DNA of 64,000 nt from Tautonia marina (GTDB lineage Bacteria > Planctomycetota > Planctomycetia > Isosphaerales > Isosphaeraceae): contig NZ_WEZF01000009.1 of NCBI RefSeq assembly GCF_009177065.1, forward strand, positions 62,001 through 126,000, written 5' to 3'. A program made the position numbers and the translations under genes. Positions 28,015 through 37,908 of this stretch are shown piece by piece (positions within the stretch are counted from its first letter, which is position 1; each line of letters starts with the position of its first letter). The notes below the pieces were generated by a model. That model worked only from the letters and a program-made list of their open reading frames with translations, was not told the DNA's origin and did not search any database.

Positions 28015-29313
28015 GTGACCATCGCGTGGCGAAAGTTCTGGATCATCGGCCTGATTGCCCTGGCCGGCTGTAGTGCGTCGGAACCCGTCGAGTTTACTCA
28101 CGACCCCCGCCTCTCCGGCGAGGAGTTCGCCGAGAAACCCAAGGCCCGACACGCCGTCGAGTCCATCGTTGATGAGATGTTCGGCGAGTCTCCCGCCTTG
28201 CTCCGAGTCCCTCGGGGTTCCGGCCTTCCCGAAGGCGGACGCTACCTCGCGGGTCTTGTCCAGGAAGGCGACGATCCCGAGGACATCCGACCGGTCGTCT
28301 ACTATCCGGCCGGTTCCGACACGCCGGTGCCGATCGCCGGGGGCCAGGCTCTTTACCATCGCCACTGCTTGCACTGCCACGGCATCTCCGGAGACGGTCA
28401 GGGACCGACCGCCGCGTTCCTCTACCCCAGGCCCCGTGACTACCGCCGCGGCCTGTTCAAGTTCACCTCGACCGACTACGGCGACAAGCCCTCCCGAGAC
28501 GATCTGCGCCGCGTCCTTCATCACGGCATCGACGGCACCTCCATGCCCGCCTTCAAGGCCCAGATGACCGACGCCGAAATGGAGCAGGTCATCGACTATG
28601 TCCTCTTTCTCACCTATCGCGGCGAGGTCGAACGGATGGTCCTCGAAGAAGCCTCCTTCTACGAAGAGAGCGACTTCGAAGACGAGGAGAGCCTGGAATT
28701 CTTCCGAGAAGACGTCGCGGAAATCGCCGAGTTCGAAATCTTCGCCCGCTGGACCGATGCCCTCGAAGGGCTGAATCTGGTCGAGCCGATCACCCCCCGC
28801 GTCCCTCCCACGCAGGAGAGCATCGAACGGGGTCGTGATCTTTTCCTCGGCGTCTCCCGCGATGTGAAGCTCGAATGTGCCGGCTGCCACGGGGCCCAGG
28901 GAACCGGAGACGGCCCAAGCTGGATCGACCCGGAAACGTTCAATCGCTACGTCTTCATCGAAAATTACGACCCCACCAGCAAAACGACTCTTGAAACCCT
29001 TCAGCAAATTGCCGACGAACAACAGCGCCGCTGGAGCGACGAATGGGGCGACCCGCTCCGCCCCGCTGACCTGAACCGAGGCGTTTACAAGGGGGGGCGT
29101 CGGCCGATCGACCTCTACTGGCGGATCGCCACCGGCATTACCGGCACCGCCATGCCCGGCCACGTTCAGGCGTTGAGTGATCCGGACGACCTCTGGAATC
29201 TGGTCAACTTCGTCCTCGCCTTGCCCCAGCAACCCGACTTGCTCCGACCCGATCAGGTCCAGAAACTCGGGGCTGACACCATCCCTGAAGCCGCCTCGAC
29301 CGCGGCCCGCTGA
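28015..29313 (+). CDS. Diheme cytochrome c lipoprotein at the head of the cox operon
   Basis: A 432-residue membrane-anchored c-type cytochrome. The lipoprotein signal FWIIGLIALAGCSASEP has a lipobox ending LAGC, so the mature protein should be lipid-anchored on the periplasmic side. Two heme sites are present: HRHCLHCHGISGDGQGPTAA (about residue 118) and ECAGCHGAQGTGDGPSW (about residue 287). Candidate distal ligands lie in GTSMPAF and GTAMPGH. Each half looks like a class I cytochrome c domain, and the acidic linker between them (EESDFEDEESLEFF) is unusual. The GTG start is preceded by GGGGAGG at eight bases. As first gene of the oxidase operon it most likely delivers electrons to subunit II. 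ActE/ActD-like proteins of alternative complex III are a possible relationship, but no other Act subunit is here. Confidence 0.85.
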   Translation: MTIAWRKFWIIGLIALAGCSASEPVEFTHDPRLSGEEFAEKPKARHAVESIVDEMFGESPALLRVPRGSGLPEGGRYLAGLVQEGDDPEDIRPVVYYPAGSDTPVPIAGGQALYHRHCLHCHGISGDGQGPTAAFLYPRPRDYRRGLFKFTSTDYGDKPSRDDLRRVLHHGIDGTSMPAFKAQMTDAEMEQVIDYVLFLTYRGEVERMVLEEASFYEESDFEDEESLEFFREDVAEIAEFEIFARWTDALEGLNLVEPITPRVPPTQESIERGRDLFLGVSRDVKLECAGCHGAQGTGDGPSWIDPETFNRYVFIENYDPTSKTTLETLQQIADEQQRRWSDEWGDPLRPADLNRGVYKGGRRPIDLYWRIATGITGTAMPGHVQALSDPDDLWNLVNFVLALPQQPDLLRPDQVQKLGADTIPEAASTAAR

Positions 29314-29438
29314 CCCTTGAGCCTCGCTGCCATGCCTTCGCTTCGCCCCCATGTCCGAGTCGCCGAGGTCGCCGGACCTCCCGCCTTGTTCTCCTGGAAC
29401 CCGGTCCCCTCGCGGTCCCCGACCTCGGGAGTTTGCCT

Positions 29439-30644
29439 GTGAGATACTGGAGCGTTCTGTTCGCCCTGGTCTCGGTCCTCGCCGTTGCGACGTTCGTCTA
29501 CGCCCCGTTCGACGACGACTGGTGGCTCCCCAGTTACCGAGCCACCAACGCCCAGTCGATCGCGACCCTGGAGGAGATCCAGAGCCAGGCCCCCAGGGCC
29601 GCGGCCTCCCTGGTCCCTCTCCGCGATCTCGACGGCCCGGCCACTCCCGAACAGCTCGAAACGGTCGAGCAGACCCGGGCCTGGCTCAGCCTCCAGTCGG
29701 CCCGCTTGAACCAAGCCATCCATGCGAACTTCCTGACCACCCGGTCTCGGGCCCTGGAAAGCCAGGCCGCCCAGACCCGGGCCGCCGTCATCGAGGCCCG
29801 CAACCTCCTCGGCGCTCCCGAAGGAGCCGAGGCGATCGATCAGGCCGTCTCCGAGCTGGGCCGCTTCGAAGCGATGGCCGGCGACGCGCTCGCCACCGTC
29901 GTCGAGCCGGGAGGATCGCTACGGGCCACCGTCTCCACCGCGGCCGGTCAGATCGATCACCTGTACATCCTTTTGCTCGTGATCACGGGCCTCACCTTCA
30001 TCGGCGTCGCCATCGCGCTGGTGGTCGTCCTCTGGCGGTTCCGCGCCCAGCCGGGCCGACGCGCCCATTATTCGCACGGCAGCCTCCGCCTGGAGATCAT
30101 CTGGACGGTCATCCCCGCCGCCATCCTCGTCTTCATCGCGCTCTATCAACTTCGAGCCTGGGCCGACATCAAGTTCCAGAGCACCTGGCCCGACGTTCGC
30201 CCCCTGGCCGAAGTCACGGCCCGCCAGTTCCAGTGGAAGATCCGCTACCCCGGCCCCGACGGCCGCTTCGGCACGAGCGACGACCTGCACACCATCAACG
30301 ACCTGCACTTCGTCAAGGACGAACCGACGATCATCCACCTGAAGGCGGAAGACGTGATTCACTCCTTCTTCCTCCCGCAGTTGCGCATCAAGCAAGACGC
30401 CGTTCCGGGCATGACGATTCCCGTCCTCTTCGACGCTCGCAAGGCCGGCCGCTACGAGCTGCTCTGTGCCGAGCTGTGCGGCTGGGGACACTACAAGATG
30501 CGTGCCCAGGTCATCGTTCACGAATCCCAGGACGAATTCGACGAGTGGATGGCCCAGTCGCTCCGCGAACAAGACAGCAGCGACCCAACCGCCTCCCCGG
30601 CTTCGGCCGATGTCGCCACCGCCTCCGGCCTCCGAGTGGAGTGA
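29439..30644 (+). CDS. coxB: Cytochrome c oxidase subunit II with an N-terminal periplasmic extension
   Basis: A 401-residue subunit II that holds the CuA site receiving electrons from cytochrome c. The CuA ligands are visible: His in DVIHSF (308), then CAELCGWGHYKM with Cys343, Glu345, Cys347, His351 and Met354. The two canonical membrane helices are at about 174-200 and 218-238. Unusually, an extra hydrophobic helix (5-22) and about 145 Ala/Arg/Glu-rich residues with coiled-coil character come first. A short insertion, GPDGRFGTSDDLHTIND, also interrupts the cupredoxin domain. The GTG start has GGGAG at eight bases; a TTG six bases earlier is less likely. coxA follows after seven bases. Confidence 0.94.
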   Translation: MRYWSVLFALVSVLAVATFVYAPFDDDWWLPSYRATNAQSIATLEEIQSQAPRAAASLVPLRDLDGPATPEQLETVEQTRAWLSLQSARLNQAIHANFLTTRSRALESQAAQTRAAVIEARNLLGAPEGAEAIDQAVSELGRFEAMAGDALATVVEPGGSLRATVSTAAGQIDHLYILLLVITGLTFIGVAIALVVVLWRFRAQPGRRAHYSHGSLRLEIIWTVIPAAILVFIALYQLRAWADIKFQSTWPDVRPLAEVTARQFQWKIRYPGPDGRFGTSDDLHTINDLHFVKDEPTIIHLKAEDVIHSFFLPQLRIKQDAVPGMTIPVLFDARKAGRYELLCAELCGWGHYKMRAQVIVHESQDEFDEWMAQSLREQDSSDPTASPASADVATASGLRVE

Positions 30645-30651
30645 GCCCCCC

Positions 30652-32556
30652 ATGAGCACCGACCCGCAGGATCTCGGACCGACCGACCAGCCGGCTCCCT
30701 CGTCGGCCGATGCCGTCTCGCCCGGCCCCGACTCCGGTCATGCCCCCGGGCTGATCCCCTCCAGCGGCCACGCGCCGGGGCACGACGAGCACATCCACCC
30801 GGCCCCCCGCAACCCGCTCTTTCGGTACGTCTTCTCGACCGACCACAAGATCATCGGCATCCAGTTCCTCTTCTCAGGGCTGATCTTCTTCGTCATCGGC
30901 GGTCTGCTCGCGCTGGCGATTCGCTGGCAACTGGCCTGGCCCTGGGCCGACATGCCCCACCTCAGCGACGCGCTCTGGAGCTCCCAGGGCGGCATGATGC
31001 CCCCGGAGTTCTACAACAAGCTCGTGACCATGCACGGGACGATCATGATCTTCTTCGTGATCATCCCCATCCTCACCGGGGCCTTCGGAAACTTCCTCAT
31101 CCCGCTCATGATCGGGGCTCGGGACATGGCCTTCCCGACCCTGAACATGCTTTCCTACTGGTTCATGTGGCCGGCCTTCGTCCTCATCCTCTACTCCTTC
31201 GCCGTGCCCGGCGGGGCCTCCGAGGCCGGCTGGACCGGCTATCCCCCCCTGGCCAGCTTTTTCTGGTCAACCCCCGGCTCGCTCAATGGGCAAACCATCT
31301 GGCTGATGGCCTTGCTCTTCGCGGGGGTTTCGTCGTTGATGGGATCGATCAACTACATCACGACGATCCTCATGCTTCGCGCCCCGGGCATGACCCTCTT
31401 TCGCATGCCGATGACCGTCTGGGCCATGTTCGTCACCGCCTTGCTCCAGGCGTTCGCGTTGCCGGTCCTGACCTCGGCCCTCATCATGCAACTACTCGAC
31501 CGTACGGTCGGCACGAACTTCTTCACCCCGCCCGACTGGTCGGTCGCCGGCGGTCCCGAGCGGGTCGGCGGTGGCCACCCCTTGCTCTGGCAACACCTGT
31601 TCTGGTTCTACAGCCACCCGGCGGTTTACGTGATGATCCTCCCGGCCATGGGGATCGTCTCCGACATCATCTCGACCTTCAGCCGTAAGCCGCTGTTCGG
31701 CTACAAGCCTATGGTCTTCGCCGTCGGCGGCATTGCCTTGCTCGGCTTCATCGTCTGGGGACACCACATGTTCCAGTCGGGAATGAATCCGGCCCTCGGG
31801 GCCACCTTCATGCTCTCGACCATGCTCATCGCCTTGCCCTCGGCCATCAAAACGTTCAACTGGCTGGGCACGATGTGGGGCGGGAGCATCCACTTTACCT
31901 CGGCCATGCTCAACGCCATCGCCTTCGTGGCCATGTTCGTCATCGGCGGCCTGTCCGGCATCTTCATGGCCGCCACCCCGACCGACATCCACATCCACGA
32001 CACCTATTTCATCGTCGCCCACATCCACTACGTCCTGTTCGGCGGCAGCACCTTCGGCATCTTTGCGGCACTCTTTTACTGGTTTCCGAAGATGTTCGGC
32101 CGCATGATGAACGAGACGCTCGGTAAGATTCACTTCGTCCTCTCGTTCCTCTTCTTCAACGGCACCTTCTTCCCAATGCACATTGTCGGCATGCACGCCC
32201 AACCGCGCCGCTACGCCGACTACACCGGCTACGAACTGTTCAACAACGACGCGATCATCGGCATGAACCAGTTCATGACCATCTGCGCGATCGGTCTTGG
32301 CTTGGCACAGCTCATCCTTGTCTACAATTTCTTTGCCAGCCTGATCGCCGGGCGCAAGGCCACCGCCAACCCCTGGTACGCCAACTCCCTGGAATGGCAA
32401 ACCGCTTCGCCGCCGCCGCACTACAATTTCGCCCGTATCCCGACGGTCTACCACCCGGCCTACGAGTACAGCTTGCCCGAGTTTGAAGCCGATTACCTGC
32501 CGCAAACCGAGCCGAGACCCTCGGAGTCCGAGCCGCTCGACTCGGTCATGGCCTGA
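30652..32556 (+). CDS. coxA: Cytochrome c oxidase subunit I
   Basis: A 634-residue heme-copper oxidase catalytic subunit, type A-like, which reduces O2 and pumps protons. After a polar, His/Pro-rich N-terminal tail of about 50 residues come 12 or more helices. The low-spin heme ligand is in MHGTIMIFFVIIP. CuB ligands are in FYSHPAVYVMILP (with the His-Tyr pair) and WGHHMFQSGM. Heme a3 and heme a ligands are in VAHIHYVLFGGS. The ATG was chosen because it follows the coxB stop with GGAG upstream and begins the operon-coupled frame. A bulged hairpin lies just after the stop. All catalytic residues are intact. Confidence 0.96.
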   Translation: MSTDPQDLGPTDQPAPSSADAVSPGPDSGHAPGLIPSSGHAPGHDEHIHPAPRNPLFRYVFSTDHKIIGIQFLFSGLIFFVIGGLLALAIRWQLAWPWADMPHLSDALWSSQGGMMPPEFYNKLVTMHGTIMIFFVIIPILTGAFGNFLIPLMIGARDMAFPTLNMLSYWFMWPAFVLILYSFAVPGGASEAGWTGYPPLASFFWSTPGSLNGQTIWLMALLFAGVSSLMGSINYITTILMLRAPGMTLFRMPMTVWAMFVTALLQAFALPVLTSALIMQLLDRTVGTNFFTPPDWSVAGGPERVGGGHPLLWQHLFWFYSHPAVYVMILPAMGIVSDIISTFSRKPLFGYKPMVFAVGGIALLGFIVWGHHMFQSGMNPALGATFMLSTMLIALPSAIKTFNWLGTMWGGSIHFTSAMLNAIAFVAMFVIGGLSGIFMAATPTDIHIHDTYFIVAHIHYVLFGGSTFGIFAALFYWFPKMFGRMMNETLGKIHFVLSFLFFNGTFFPMHIVGMHAQPRRYADYTGYELFNNDAIIGMNQFMTICAIGLGLAQLILVYNFFASLIAGRKATANPWYANSLEWQTASPPPHYNFARIPTVYHPAYEYSLPEFEADYLPQTEPRPSESEPLDSVMA

Positions 32557-32581
32557 CAACGCTTCCCTTTCGCAAGCCCAT

Positions 32582-32612
32582 GCCCGGCCCTTTGAAACCT
32601 CAAAGGCCGGGC
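32582..32612 (+). terminator. Stem-loop between coxA and the heme A synthase gene
   Basis: GCCCGGCC(C)TTTGA and TCAAAGGCCGGGC pair over 13 base pairs with one bulged C and an AACC loop. No T-run follows, and the downstream genes are clearly part of the oxidase set. It is more likely a partial terminator or an mRNA-stabilising structure that makes more coxBA than ctaA/ctaB transcript. Confidence 0.45.
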
Positions 32613-32677
32613 CCGTGTCCGAGTCCTCTCCCAATCCTCTCCGCCCGGATCGTCCCGAGCCGAACCAGGTTCCTTCC

Positions 32678-33826
32678 ATGGACCCATCGAACGACGCTTC
32701 CCGATCTCCGGCTTCCCCCACCGGGCCGACCCCTTACCAGGCCGGTCCCTACTGGGTTGCGCTGCTGGCGACCGCCGTGACCTGGCCCTTGCTCTTCGTC
32801 GGCGGCTTGGTGACGACCTACCGCGTCGGCATGGCCGTGCCCGACTGGCCCACGACGTTCGGCATCAACATGTTCCTGTATAACTTCTGGACCTCCTCCT
32901 GGGGCGTCTACATCGAGCATGCCCACCGCTTGCTCGGCTCCTTCGCGGGGATCGGCTGCATCATCCTGGCCTTCTGGTTCACCGGCGCCGCCGGTTGGCG
33001 GACCTGGCGGGCAGCGGGGGTTGCCGTCGCTGGGGCGGTCGCCCTGGCCGCGGCCCTGATCGGCCTGGCCGGCACCGAATCGTTCCTGGCGGTGATCATT
33101 GCCCTGGGAATCGCCGGATCGCTGCTGTCCCTCTGGTACGCCGCCGTCGAGCGCAAGGGGCTGCCCGCCCTCGGCTGGCTCGCCTTAACGGCCGTCATCC
33201 TTCAGGGAGCCCTCGGCGGCTATCGGGTCCGCCTCAACTCGACCGACCTGGCCGCCGTCCACGGTTGCACCGGTCAGGCCTTTTTCGCCCTCATGGTTGC
33301 CCTCTGCGTCATCACCGGACGCCGCTGGCGATCGGCCGAACCGAAGTTGCCCGACACCCTTCACCTGCGCGGCCTGACCTTCGGCGTGGCCGTCCTCGTG
33401 TATACTCAAATCGTCGCCGGCGCGCTGCTCCGACACCGAAGTCTTGGCCTGGAAGTCCACAGCACCCTGGCGGTGGTCGTGTTGCTGGCCGTGGTGGCGA
33501 TTTCGTGGATGGTCCTGAAGCGTCGGGCCGTGTATCCTGGTCTTGCCCCATCTGCCCGGGCCATGATCGCCCTGGTCGTTGTGCAAGTGACGCTCGGCAT
33601 CGCCTCCTGGTGGGTCCTTCGGCCGTTCGACGGCATCCCCCGCCCGGTCACCCGAGGCCAGGCCGTTGTTCGCACCGCCCATCAGGCCAACGGCGCCTTG
33701 TTGCTCGCCGCCTCGACTGTCCTCGCGCTTCGAGCGTCCCGACAGTTTCGATCCGCCCGGACCTCTGAATCGTCCTTGACCCCGACCGCTCCCGCTTCGC
33801 GCGACCTGGAGGCCGCGATCCGATGA
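32678..33826 (+). CDS. ctaA: Heme A synthase (COX15/CtaA family)
   Basis: A 382-residue integral membrane protein with eight predicted helices. It oxidises the C8 methyl group of heme O to the formyl group of heme A, the cofactor of the oxidase encoded alongside. The four conserved His-containing segments are visible: EHAHRLLGSFAG, AVHGCTGQAFF, LEVHSTLAVVVL and RTAHQANGALLL. The early motif GGLVTTYRVGMAVPDWPTTF is typical of the family. The start is the ATG in front of a short polar tail (MDPSNDAS); longer frames upstream have no ribosome binding site. The end overlaps ctaB by four bases (ATGA), indicating coupled translation. Confidence 0.93.
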   Translation: MDPSNDASRSPASPTGPTPYQAGPYWVALLATAVTWPLLFVGGLVTTYRVGMAVPDWPTTFGINMFLYNFWTSSWGVYIEHAHRLLGSFAGIGCIILAFWFTGAAGWRTWRAAGVAVAGAVALAAALIGLAGTESFLAVIIALGIAGSLLSLWYAAVERKGLPALGWLALTAVILQGALGGYRVRLNSTDLAAVHGCTGQAFFALMVALCVITGRRWRSAEPKLPDTLHLRGLTFGVAVLVYTQIVAGALLRHRSLGLEVHSTLAVVVLLAVVAISWMVLKRRAVYPGLAPSARAMIALVVVQVTLGIASWWVLRPFDGIPRPVTRGQAVVRTAHQANGALLLAASTVLALRASRQFRSARTSESSLTPTAPASRDLEAAIR

Positions 33827-34785
33827 ACACGGCCACGCCGATCGCTCCCCCGGCCTCCGATGCCCGACCGCGTCCCGTCCCCGTCGAGGTGACGCGTGAC
33901 CGCGGCGTATCGGCCGCGGCCACCCCCCGAGCAATCGACGATTACATCGCCCTGACAAAGCCGAAAATCGTCTTCCTCGTCCTTGTGACCGTCACCGTCG
34001 GCTATCTGCTCGGGGCCCGAGGCGGCTCGTCCCCCCTCTGGCTGGCCGCCACCCTGCTCGGAACCGCCCTCGTCGCCGCCGGCGGCAGTGTCTGGAACCA
34101 GGTCATCGAACGTTCCCGAGACGCCCGGATGCGCCGCACCGCTCGCCGCCCGTTGCCAAGCGGGCGAATCGGCTTGAACCCTGCTGCGCTCTTCGGTTCG
34201 GTCCTGACTCTGCTGGGCCTGGTCATCCTCGCCCTCGGGCCGCACCCAATTGCCGCGGCCGTGGCCGGCGTGACCTTCGTTCTCTATGCCTTCGTCTATA
34301 CCCTGCTCAAGCCGGTCACGACCCTGAATACGGCCATCGGCGCCGTGCCGGGAGCCCTGCCACCTGTCATCGGCTGGGCCGCGGCCACCGGGCAGCTCAG
34401 CATCGAGGCCTGGGCCCTGTTCCTTATCGTCTTCCTCTGGCAGTTCCCGCACTTCCTGGCCATTGCCTGGATCTACCGAGACGACTACGCTCGGGGCGGC
34501 CACCGCATGCTCCCCTGTGTCGATCCCTTCGGCGTTCTGACCGCTCGTCAGGCCGTCGGGCATGCCCTGGTCCTCGTGCCGGTCGGCCTCCTGCCGGTGG
34601 CGATCGGCCTGGCCGGGCCGTTTTACTTCGTCGGGGCCTTGCTCCTGGGCCTCTACTACCTGGCCGGGGCGGTGCGGTTCTGGCAGCATGTGTCCGACGC
34701 GACGGCCCGACGCCTGCTCGGTGCCTCGTTCCTCTACCTGCCCGCAATCCTGCTCCTGCTCCTGCTCAACCCGCTGCCGGCCTGA
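33823..34785 (+). CDS. ctaB: Protoheme IX farnesyltransferase (heme O synthase)
   Basis: A 320-residue UbiA-superfamily prenyltransferase with about eight to nine helices. It attaches farnesyl to heme B to give heme O, the substrate of the preceding CtaA. The start of the fold is YIALTKPKIVFLVLVTVTVG. The active-site loop reads NQVIERSRDARMRRTARRPL, containing the Asp and Arg residues that bind prenyl diphosphate and heme. The second loop is WIYRDDYARGGHRMLPCVD. The first 40 residues are a polar tail. The gene overlaps ctaA and is followed by coxC after 86 bases. Confidence 0.95.
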   Translation: MNTATPIAPPASDARPRPVPVEVTRDRGVSAAATPRAIDDYIALTKPKIVFLVLVTVTVGYLLGARGGSSPLWLAATLLGTALVAAGGSVWNQVIERSRDARMRRTARRPLPSGRIGLNPAALFGSVLTLLGLVILALGPHPIAAAVAGVTFVLYAFVYTLLKPVTTLNTAIGAVPGALPPVIGWAAATGQLSIEAWALFLIVFLWQFPHFLAIAWIYRDDYARGGHRMLPCVDPFGVLTARQAVGHALVLVPVGLLPVAIGLAGPFYFVGALLLGLYYLAGAVRFWQHVSDATARRLLGASFLYLPAILLLLLLNPLPA

Positions 34786-34871
34786 GCCGAGCCGACTTGG
34801 CTTGCTCCGGGCCGATTTGAGACGCGACGTGCCCGGCCCGATCCGGGTCTCCTCACGCAACGGAACGACCG

Positions 34872-35852
<981 letters not shown>

Positions 35853-35926
35853 CGGAATTCCGCCGAGGCCAATCGGGCCGATCCCGCGCACCGTGCTTGA
35901 TTCTTGATTTCGGAGGAAAGGCCCGC

Positions 35927-36307
35927 ATGGACCCGACCGGAACCCCCTCGACGATCGTCGTCAGCCAGACCGAGCAGACCTCTCACGTCAAGGTCTACCT
36001 GCGCGTCTTTCTCGCCTTGCTCGTGCTGACGATGGCCGAGTACTTCTACGCCAAGGCACTTGCCGGCGCATCGGCCTGGCTCCTGATCGGCGGCCTCATG
36101 GTCATTGCCATCGTCAAGGCCGGGCTGGTCGGCCTGTTCTTCATGCACCTTTTATTCGAAGGACGTTGGAAGTACCTCGTCCTCCTCCCGACGACCTTCC
36201 TGGCCACCGTTACCGTTCTGGGCCTGGTCCCCGACATGGCCTTGCCCCCCGGCGAGCCCGACCCCAACCCCGCCGCGCCGATCGCCGCCAGTCCCGAGCA
36301 ACCCTGA
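35927..36307 (+). CDS. Cytochrome c oxidase subunit IV family protein (CoxF/CyoD-like small subunit)
   Basis: A 126-residue membrane protein with three hydrophobic helices (about 27-46, 51-75 and 82-104). It contains the pattern of prokaryotic oxidase subunit IV: HVKVYLRVFLALLVLTMAEY, then IAIVKAGLVGLFFMHLLFE. GGAGG ten bases before the ATG fixes the start. Such small subunits stabilise the oxidase or its CuB site. The tail is Pro-rich and polar. The next gene begins about 170 bases later. Confidence 0.9.
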   Translation: MDPTGTPSTIVVSQTEQTSHVKVYLRVFLALLVLTMAEYFYAKALAGASAWLLIGGLMVIAIVKAGLVGLFFMHLLFEGRWKYLVLLPTTFLATVTVLGLVPDMALPPGEPDPNPAAPIAASPEQP

Positions 36308-36476
36308 CCGCCCTGCCGACCGATCCTCCCTCCCGCCCTCGCCGCGCCTCGTACAATACTCCCGGAGCGGCGAAGGGACGTCCCTCCCCCCCATGTGCCG
36401 GCCTCGCGTTGCTCCTTGGTTTCGCCCCACGACCGCCCTCAACACCCACTGGGCTCGCCTCCGCGAGCATCCTGAC

Positions 36477-37556
36477 GTGAGCAGCTCCTACCGCATCGGC
36501 ATTGGCATTGTGCTGGCGACGGTCGCCGCCTCCGCCCTCGTCTGTTTCGTCCTGACCGACCCGTACCCGCCGATTCGGTCCGGCTACGATCTCGGCGAGG
36601 CGTCCAATCCCCTCGGCTCCTTCGCCTTCACCGAACGCTCCGGACGCGAAGTCACCGACGCCGACCTGGCCGACCACGTCTGGGTGGCCGCCTTCGTCTT
36701 CAGCCGATGTCCGTCGAGCTGCCCCCGGATCTCGGGCGAAATGGCCAAACTTCAGGCCGAACTCCCCGGCGATTCCCCCGTTCGCCTCGTCAGCATCACG
36801 GTGGACCCGGAATACGATACCCCGGAAGTCCTCACCGACTTCGCCCGCCGTTACGGGGCCGATCCCGACCGCTGGTGGTTCCTCACCGCTCCGCAGGATT
36901 ACACCTACGAATTCGTCGAACGCGGCTTCCTCCAGAGCGTCGCCGAGGCCACCGAGGACGACCTCGCCTCCGGTGCCGAGGACATCCTGCACAGCACAAA
37001 GCTCGCCCTGGTCGATCGTGGCAACCGGGTCGTCGGCGTCTTCGACATTGGCGACGAAGTGGGCATGGAGCGCCTCCGTGAACGCCTCGCTTACCTCTCG
37101 GCTCCCGAATGGGCTCGCGGCCTCCCGGCCGTCAACGCCTCGCTCAACGGAACCTGCGCGGTCTTGCTCATCCTCGGCTGGATCTTGATCCGCTCGGGCA
37201 ACGTCCGGGGCCACACCATCGCTCAGGTGGCCGCCCTGACCCTCTCGGCAGTCTTCCTGGCCTTCTATCTCGTGTATCATGCCCAGGTCGGCAGTGTGAA
37301 GTTCGCCGGCGTCGGCCCGGCCCGGCCGACCTATTTCTCCATCCTGCTCTCGCACACGATTCTCGCCGTCGTCATGGTGCCGATGATCCTGATCACAGTC
37401 GTTCGAGCCCTCCGCAAGCGGTTCGACCGCCACCGCGTCATCGCCCAGGTCACCTTCCCGATCTGGGTCTACGTCTCGATTACCGGCGTCGTCATTTACC
37501 TCATGCTCTACCAGATGGACTTCTCCTCGGCCGCCCCGGCGGTCGCGGGCCTCTGA
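36477..37556 (+). CDS. SCO1/SenC-DUF420 fusion protein, CuA-site assembly factor
   Basis: A 359-residue membrane protein combining two oxidase-assembly modules. After an N-terminal helix, a thioredoxin-like SCO domain (about 50-210) carries the copper-binding CxxxC motif in FSRCPSSCPRISGEM and the third ligand His in DILHSTKLALVD. The C-terminal 140 residues are a DUF420-type domain with four helices, including YLVYHAQVGSVKF and THIL-type helix boundaries near SHTILAVVMVPM. SCO proteins deliver copper to subunit II, and DUF420 (CtaM-like) proteins are needed for oxidase activity in some bacteria, so the fusion makes functional sense. A GTG start is preferred because it places the helix at the N-terminus; an ATG 84 bases earlier is possible. 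It is followed after 18 bases by a small Cys-x-x-Cys protein gene. Confidence 0.88.
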   Translation: MSSSYRIGIGIVLATVAASALVCFVLTDPYPPIRSGYDLGEASNPLGSFAFTERSGREVTDADLADHVWVAAFVFSRCPSSCPRISGEMAKLQAELPGDSPVRLVSITVDPEYDTPEVLTDFARRYGADPDRWWFLTAPQDYTYEFVERGFLQSVAEATEDDLASGAEDILHSTKLALVDRGNRVVGVFDIGDEVGMERLRERLAYLSAPEWARGLPAVNASLNGTCAVLLILGWILIRSGNVRGHTIAQVAALTLSAVFLAFYLVYHAQVGSVKFAGVGPARPTYFSILLSHTILAVVMVPMILITVVRALRKRFDRHRVIAQVTFPIWVYVSITGVVIYLMLYQMDFSSAAPAVAGL

Positions 37557-37574
37557 ACCGATCGGGAGCCGACC

Positions 37575-37835
37575 ATGACCCTTCGGTCCATCCTCCGCCT
37601 CGGCCTCCTCGCCTCAGCCTTGATCCTCCCGCTCGCGGCCAGTTCCTCCGCCTCCGCCTGCCCGAACTGCAAGTCGGGCCTTGCCGTCGAGGAATCCGAG
37701 GGCAGCCGCGGCGACTTTGCCACCGGCTTCTCGCGCAGCATTGTCCTCATGCTGGCCATGCCCTTCGCCATGCTCGGCGTCGGCACCGTCGCCGTCGTCC
37801 GTTTGGCCCGCAAGGGGAGTATTCCCCAGCTCTGA
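37575..37835 (+). CDS. Small Cys-x-x-Cys membrane protein ending the cox operon
   Basis: An 86-residue protein with a signal peptide (MTLRSILRLGLLASALILPL) followed immediately by ACPNCKSG, a short polar stretch and one C-terminal membrane helix (about 53-76). Mature topology would be a short periplasmic segment carrying the CPNC pair and a single anchor. Its position directly behind the SCO-DUF420 gene suggests a role in copper handling or thiol redox during oxidase assembly; that is inference. I do not recognise a named family. It is followed by a symmetric hairpin shared with convergent pyrF. Confidence 0.7.
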   Translation: MTLRSILRLGLLASALILPLAASSSASACPNCKSGLAVEESEGSRGDFATGFSRSIVLMLAMPFAMLGVGTVAVVRLARKGSIPQL

Positions 37836-37866
37836 TGGTCTGCCTGACTCCTTTGATCGACCGAAC

Positions 37867-37900
37867 CCTGGAGCCGAGCGTGATTTCCCTCGGCCCCAGG
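37867..37900. terminator. Symmetric stem-loop between the cox operon and pyrF
   Basis: CCTGG-AG-CCGAG and CTCGG-CC-CCAGG form two 5-bp helices around a 2x2 internal loop, with a 10-base apical loop. Being nearly symmetric and lying between convergent genes, it may serve both strands. There is no long T-run. Confidence 0.4.
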
Positions 37901-37908
37901 GCCTTCGA

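Noticed and set aside
27583-29352. Minus-strand open frame opposite the diheme cytochrome gene
   Set aside because: The plus strand carries a lipobox, two CxxCH motifs and a strong ribosome binding site; the minus frame has no recognisable domain.
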